From NCBI GenBank assembly GCA_964586455.1, contig CAZPHV010000002.1, forward strand, positions 135,355-199,354: a stretch of 64,000 bases of DNA. Reading direction: 5' to 3'. This document shows, one piece after another, positions 60,787 through 64,000 of the stretch; the first letter of the stretch is position 1; every line of letters starts with the position of its first letter. Under the pieces are notes generated by a model. The model saw only the letters and a list, made by a program, of their open reading frames with translations. It ran no database searches and had not been told where the DNA came from. A program made the position numbers and the translations under genes. The DNA comes from Aquimonas sp964586455 (GTDB lineage Bacteria; Pseudomonadota; Gammaproteobacteria; Xanthomonadales; Xanthomonadaceae).

Positions 60787-61041
60787 CAGACAGAACCGAT
60801 ACCAACAAACAATCAAATACCCGAAAAACCTGCCCGAAACGTTCGGGCCCCGTCGGCCGTGCCCACAAGGGCGGTTGGCCTGAACTGTTGCGTAGCCTCA
60901 CTTGGCCGCGCCTGATGTTGCACAGACTAGAGACCTACGCGGCGTCCTTCAGCTGCGGGTTTGGTGTGGGTTTGTAGGCGGTTTGTACAAGGTGTGCCGC
61001 AGCGCCCGAAACGATCCGATGCGTGTGCCCCAGCCGTGCTT
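60787..61041. other. Non-coding stretch right of the terminator
   Basis: 255 bases without a convincing gene. It is AT-richer near 60787-60845 and G/T-rich near 60955-60990. Since a strong leftward terminator lies at 60753, the reverse strand could carry a long 3' UTR or a small RNA. I found no match to tmRNA, 6S or RNase P features that I know. Confidence 0.35.
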
Positions 61042-61407
61042 TCAAAGCGCGAAGGACCGCACCCAGCGCGCGAGCAGCCACCAGCACATCGCGCTGGCCG
61101 GGATGCCGTAGATCAGAAACGCGACGCCGAGCGCGTTTTCCCAGCTCATCAACAACAAGCCGGGCAAAGCCCCCACAGCCGCAAAGCTCAAGTAAGAGCC
61201 AGCCTGCCAGCGCAGCAGCAAGGCCCACAGCGGTGCACACACCAGCAGCGCCGGCAGGATGCCGAGCAGTGCTGCGAAGAGTCCGATCTGCAGCGCCGCC
61301 AGCGGCAGGGCCAGTAGCTCCCAGCTCCAGGAGACTCCTGCGTAAAGGAACCAGATCGGGCCCAGCGCCAAGGTCACGGCCATCGGGCTGGTGAAAACGA
61401 CCATCAC
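61042..61407 (-). CDS. Small integral membrane protein, N-terminus probably frameshifted
   Basis: 121 residues from the ATG at 61407, with four hydrophobic segments (PMAVTLALGPIWFLYAGVSW, LLALPLAALQIGLFAALLGI, SYLSFAAVGALPGLLLMSW, ALGVAFLIYGIPASAMCWWL). The reading frame continues upstream with protein-like sequence VDEGRDEALFERASQLPYPD and LLGRCILAT but meets no start codon. A GTG at 61511 overlaps the upstream stop (GTGA) and would start it if one base were added near 61495. The true gene may therefore span 61042-61511. Function unknown; forms a pair with the next gene. Confidence 0.6.
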   Translation of the reverse strand: MMVVFTSPMAVTLALGPIWFLYAGVSWSWELLALPLAALQIGLFAALLGILPALLVCAPLWALLLRWQAGSYLSFAAVGALPGLLLMSWENALGVAFLIYGIPASAMCWWLLARWVRSFAL

Positions 61408-61507
61408 GGTTGCCAGGATGCAGCGCCCGAGCAGGTCAGGATAGGGAAGCTGCGATGCGCGCTCGAACAGCGCCTCATCGCGGCCCTCATCGACCTGCCG
61501 GCCGCGC

Positions 61508-61963
61508 TCACGTCCGCGGCTCCAGGAACCCCTGCGGCCGCTCCGGCGGCAGTCCCGCCGACTCGCGTGCGTCCGCTGCCTCCATCTGCCGCTGAGTCCG
61601 GACCCAGCGATTCACGGTGTGGCCGAGCCGCGCGATCATCGCCATGTTGAAGAAGTGCATGCCGCCGAGCACCAGCAAGGTGATACCGACCCGCGAGCCG
61701 ACTGCCGGCACGAGCTCGACCGGCCCTGCGTTCCAGCCGGCCAGGCGATAGCAGACGAAACCCAGGTTGACGAGATAGAAGCCGATGACCAGCAGGCGAT
61801 TGGTGCTGCGGGCCAGCTCCTCGTCCTGACCGAAGCAGCGGATCAGGAACATCTCGCCGCTGGATGAAAGTGCGCGCGCCACCCAGACAGTGAGCCCGAT
61901 CGAGGTGAGCAGATAGACCGCATAGGCCACATGGGTGGCGAAGAAATCTCCAGAGCTGAGCAT
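61508..61963 (-). CDS. Integral membrane protein, function unknown
   Basis: 151 residues from the ATG at 61963, with GAGGG upstream. Segments THVAYAVYLLTSIGLTVWVA, RLLVIGFYLVNLGFVCYRLA and VGITLLVLGGMHFFNMAMIA are membrane helices. The loop ALSSSGEMFLIRCFGQDEEL and the tail HTVNRWVRTQRQMEAADARE are cytoplasm-like. I do not recognise a family. Its stop overlaps the GTG proposed as the start of the next membrane protein, which suggests a co-translated pair. Confidence 0.68.
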   Translation of the reverse strand: MLSSGDFFATHVAYAVYLLTSIGLTVWVARALSSSGEMFLIRCFGQDEELARSTNRLLVIGFYLVNLGFVCYRLAGWNAGPVELVPAVGSRVGITLLVLGGMHFFNMAMIARLGHTVNRWVRTQRQMEAADARESAGLPPERPQGFLEPRT

Positions 61964-62572
61964 GGTGGAACCCTCGGTGTGGAAGTGACCCACAGGTTCT
62001 GCGACCCAGCGCGTGCCCGCTTCCGGATCGATCAGTCCGGAGCAGGAGATCGACAAACTCTCTTCTGATCAATCACTTGCAAACTTCCAGATTGATCATC
62101 CGGCATTCGCCCGATGGGTGTTGACCGACCCGAGCCCAACCCTCGCGACGAGCATAGGGTGGGCCCTGGCCCACCGAAGCTCGACGCTCGCCTCAGTCAC
62201 CCAAGCCCCGATCCGCGCTGTGGATCCCCGCCGATGCCATCCAACCCCGGTCGAAGGCCATAGGGTGTGACCAATCGGAGCTGGGCGCTCGCCTAGGCTG
62301 CGTACGGTTCGAACCGCCTTGTGGAGCCCCGCCGCATCACCTGACCCGGGGGGAGGGCTACCGGATCGAAGTCGGCGTTCAGGTAGGGTGGGTCAAGACC
62401 CACCCTATGGCCGTGGCGGTGCCCGTGGCCTGGGTCAAGCTTCGGTGGGCCAGGGCCCACCCTATGAGCTTTCGCAATGCCCATGGCGGGGTCGGGCTCC
62501 TGTGGCGGAGCCCGCGCTATGGGCTTTAACGATGTCCGTGGCGAGGTCGGGCTACGGTCGGCCAGGCCACCC
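61964..62572. repeat. Repeat-rich intergenic region with GGTGGGCC-type palindromes
   Basis: 609 bases with no supported gene. Palindromes lie at 62154-62177 (TAGGGTGGGCCCTGGCCCACC), 62384-62409 (TAGGGTGGGTCAAGACCCACCCTA) and 62444-62465 (GGTGGGCCAGGGCCCACCCTAT). A degenerate one lies near 62548-62575. They belong to the family seen at 52835-53030. Spacers resemble one another (CCTATGGCCGTGGCGGTGCC-like), so the element is longer than the palindrome. Confidence 0.75.
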
Positions 62573-63616
62573 CTATGGACCCGCTTCGCAAGGGCTGGAC
62601 TGCGGCAGCTGCGCCTGCTTCCGGTACTGGCCCGGCACCACGCCCAGCTCTTCCTTGAAGGCCACGTAGAAGGTGGACTGCGAAGCGAAGCCCACCGCCA
62701 GCCCGACCGACAGCACCGAGGCCCGCGGCTCCTCGATCAGCATGCGCTGCGCATCGCGCACCCGGTGCTGACGCACCAGCTTGGAGAAGCCAAGGCCCAG
62801 GCGCGCGTTCACCAGCTCCGACAGCTGATGGGTGCTGAGCTCCAGCAACTCGGCCACGCGCGTCAGGCTGAGGCCTTCATCGCGATGGATGCGCTCAGCC
62901 TCGAACAATCGGGTCAGCTCAACCAGCTTGGCCTCGACATCGACTCGGCCGAGCGTGCTCTGCGCGTAGCTCTGCGCGACTGCTTCCTGAGTCTTGCTGG
63001 CGATATCGGGCACCGCCATCAGCACCCACAGCACGCCGAAGAAGCCCAGCGCGATCATCCACGCATAGACCTGTGCATAGGCCGACCAGCCCAGGCCGAA
63101 AGGCGCCCAGACCCCGGCGACTCCAATCGTGAAGCCCATCAGGGCGAACGCCAGCACGACCGGCAGCTCCAGCCGGAACCAGCGGCGCAGCGCGCGCAGG
63201 CGGTAGAGCAGCAACGCCAGATGCAGCGCGAAGGTGGTGCCCATGCCCAAGGCCAGCGGGATCGCCCACGCCAAGGGCACCAGCAGCGCGGCGACCAGCA
63301 CGGCCGGCGGCAGCCCCCACTCCCAGCGTCGCCAATCCTCGCTGCGCCGTAGCAGGCCGAGCAGCAGCCAGTAGAAGCCCAAGGACTGCAGGAACAGGAC
63401 TACGACATAGGCCCGCGTCAGCGGCATGGCCTCGGTGGAGTCCACGATGCCGAGATGCGACCACTGCGTATGCGCCAGCCCAAGCAGCATCACCCAACCC
63501 GCAACACGCGACTGCAGCGGTAGATCAAGACTGCGGTAGGCGGTGGCGAGCGCCAGCATCAGCAGCCCCGCGACGCCCAGTGAGAAACCGACCAATAGGG
63601 GAAAGAGTTCGCTCAT
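62573..63616 (-). CDS. AraC-family regulator with membrane-embedded N-terminal half
   Basis: 347 residues. Residues ~1-215 hold about seven hydrophobic helices (FPLLVGFSLGVAGLLMLALA, YVVVLFLQSLGFYWLLLGLL, VLVAALLVPLAWAIPLALGM, VYAWMIALGFFGVLWVLMAV). Residues ~245-335 are the AraC/XylS DNA-binding pair: LTRVAELLELSTHQLSELVN then ARLGLGFSKLVRQHRVRDA, followed by VLSVGLAVGFASQSTFYVAF and KEELGVVPGQYRKQ. The layout matches one-component membrane sensors that bind DNA directly. The target is unknown; no obvious co-regulated neighbour is within the window. Confidence 0.9.
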   Translation of the reverse strand: MSELFPLLVGFSLGVAGLLMLALATAYRSLDLPLQSRVAGWVMLLGLAHTQWSHLGIVDSTEAMPLTRAYVVVLFLQSLGFYWLLLGLLRRSEDWRRWEWGLPPAVLVAALLVPLAWAIPLALGMGTTFALHLALLLYRLRALRRWFRLELPVVLAFALMGFTIGVAGVWAPFGLGWSAYAQVYAWMIALGFFGVLWVLMAVPDIASKTQEAVAQSYAQSTLGRVDVEAKLVELTRLFEAERIHRDEGLSLTRVAELLELSTHQLSELVNARLGLGFSKLVRQHRVRDAQRMLIEEPRASVLSVGLAVGFASQSTFYVAFKEELGVVPGQYRKQAQLPQSSPCEAGP

Positions 63617-64000
63617 GATTCCGGCACACAGCGTTCAGCGCCCCACAGTCTGCGCAGCGCAGCGCGACTGCGCCAGCCTGCGCCGGCATCCAGCAAGGCC
63701 TTCGCGCGTTGCGCGGGCCGCACGCCGCAGCGTGGAGGGTTCAAAGAAAGTGTGCGCGGCTCGGGCCAGGGTTTGGGCCCATCACGATGCGGCCCAGCGT
63801 GACGGCAACCGCGAGTATATGGAGAGTGGCGTGTACGACCCGGACCTCGATCGCGTTGCAGGAATCAAACGCGCTACGTTCGATTGCGGCTTTGGCGCAA
63901 CCGCGACCTACGGGCAACAGATGCCAAGGGACGCAGCGCCTCAGCTGCGTAATCACATGGACTCACCCCCTCGCTGAGGCGTCGATGCGCCAGAGGTGGT
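63617..64000. other. Right edge, no gene seen
   Basis: 384 bases. The only frames are short, lack ribosome sites and show no family features. The stretch 63790-63960 is somewhat less GC-rich. It should include the promoter of the AraC-type gene, whose start is at 63616, but I could not place it. Confidence 0.35.

Noticed and set aside
62290..62330. GGTTCGAACC near 62305 considered as a tRNA T-loop
   Set aside because: No acceptor, D or anticodon stems can be drawn around it.

Overview
The window is GC-rich DNA from a gammaproteobacterium. The best fit is the Lysobacterales/Xanthomonadales (Rhodanobacteraceae- or Lysobacteraceae-like). Reasons: a DUF2782 gene divergent from polA, sX13-like C-rich-loop small RNAs beside polA, secreted proteins ending in -F(A/S)(D/N)GFE(P), trios of tail-collar proteins with a DUF6916 gene, and dispersed GGGATTC heptamers and GGTGGGCC...GGCCCACC palindromes. 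This placement is inference; the window has no rRNA and I recognised no tRNA.

Layout. 1-7.6 kb is ordinary chromosome: a partial MocR-like aminotransferase, egtB-egtD-DUF427 (ergothioneine), a small membrane protein, an M23 peptidase-anmK operon, trmL and ycgL. 7.6-12.8 kb holds a membrane-anchored ankyrin protein and a KefB-type antiporter. 13.0-23.2 kb is a surface/secreted-protein locus: a 2293-residue cadherin/Ig-like/beta-helix protein, three tail-collar paralogues, a Tat-type secreted protein, a GNAT enzyme and DUF6916. 23.4-36.6 kb was natively rmuC - MBL-fold hydrolase - CPXCG protein. It is interrupted by a ~10 kb island bounded by ~0.9 kb direct repeats of the rmuC 3' end plus the hydrolase gene. 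The island encodes two tandem STAND (NLR-like) proteins, a DUF4071-type/patatin membrane phospholipase, and the frameshifted, truncated start of a translationally coupled second effector. I read it as a defence/self-destruct island.

36.6-43.1 kb carries a lamin-tail-domain secreted protein, a TolB-like propeller, a small exported protein, and an SPFH - ribbon-helix-helix - mini membrane protein operon with a paired TGATATC operator. 43.8-48.7 kb is a compact RiPP cluster of graspetide type: HlyD adaptor, C39-peptidase ABC exporter, a 53-residue precursor too short for routine calling, and one ATP-grasp ligase in AT-richer DNA. 48.8-56.2 kb has ampE, an unknown helical protein, TRAP permease subunits, DUF2782 and polA. 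56.2-57.6 kb is a repeat-rich non-coding stretch with two tandem sX13-like small RNAs. 57.6-64 kb has hemF, truC, arfB, an acyltransferase, two small membrane proteins and an AraC-type regulator with a membrane sensor half.

Most interesting: the paired STAND genes, one with its Walker A lysine replaced by Asn and the other with an intact P-loop plus a TIR domain; the mosaic direct repeats around the island; the uncharacterised graspetide core; and the tandem C-rich sRNAs next to polA. All coordinates and motifs were read by eye; family names rest on remembered family signatures, not on searches.
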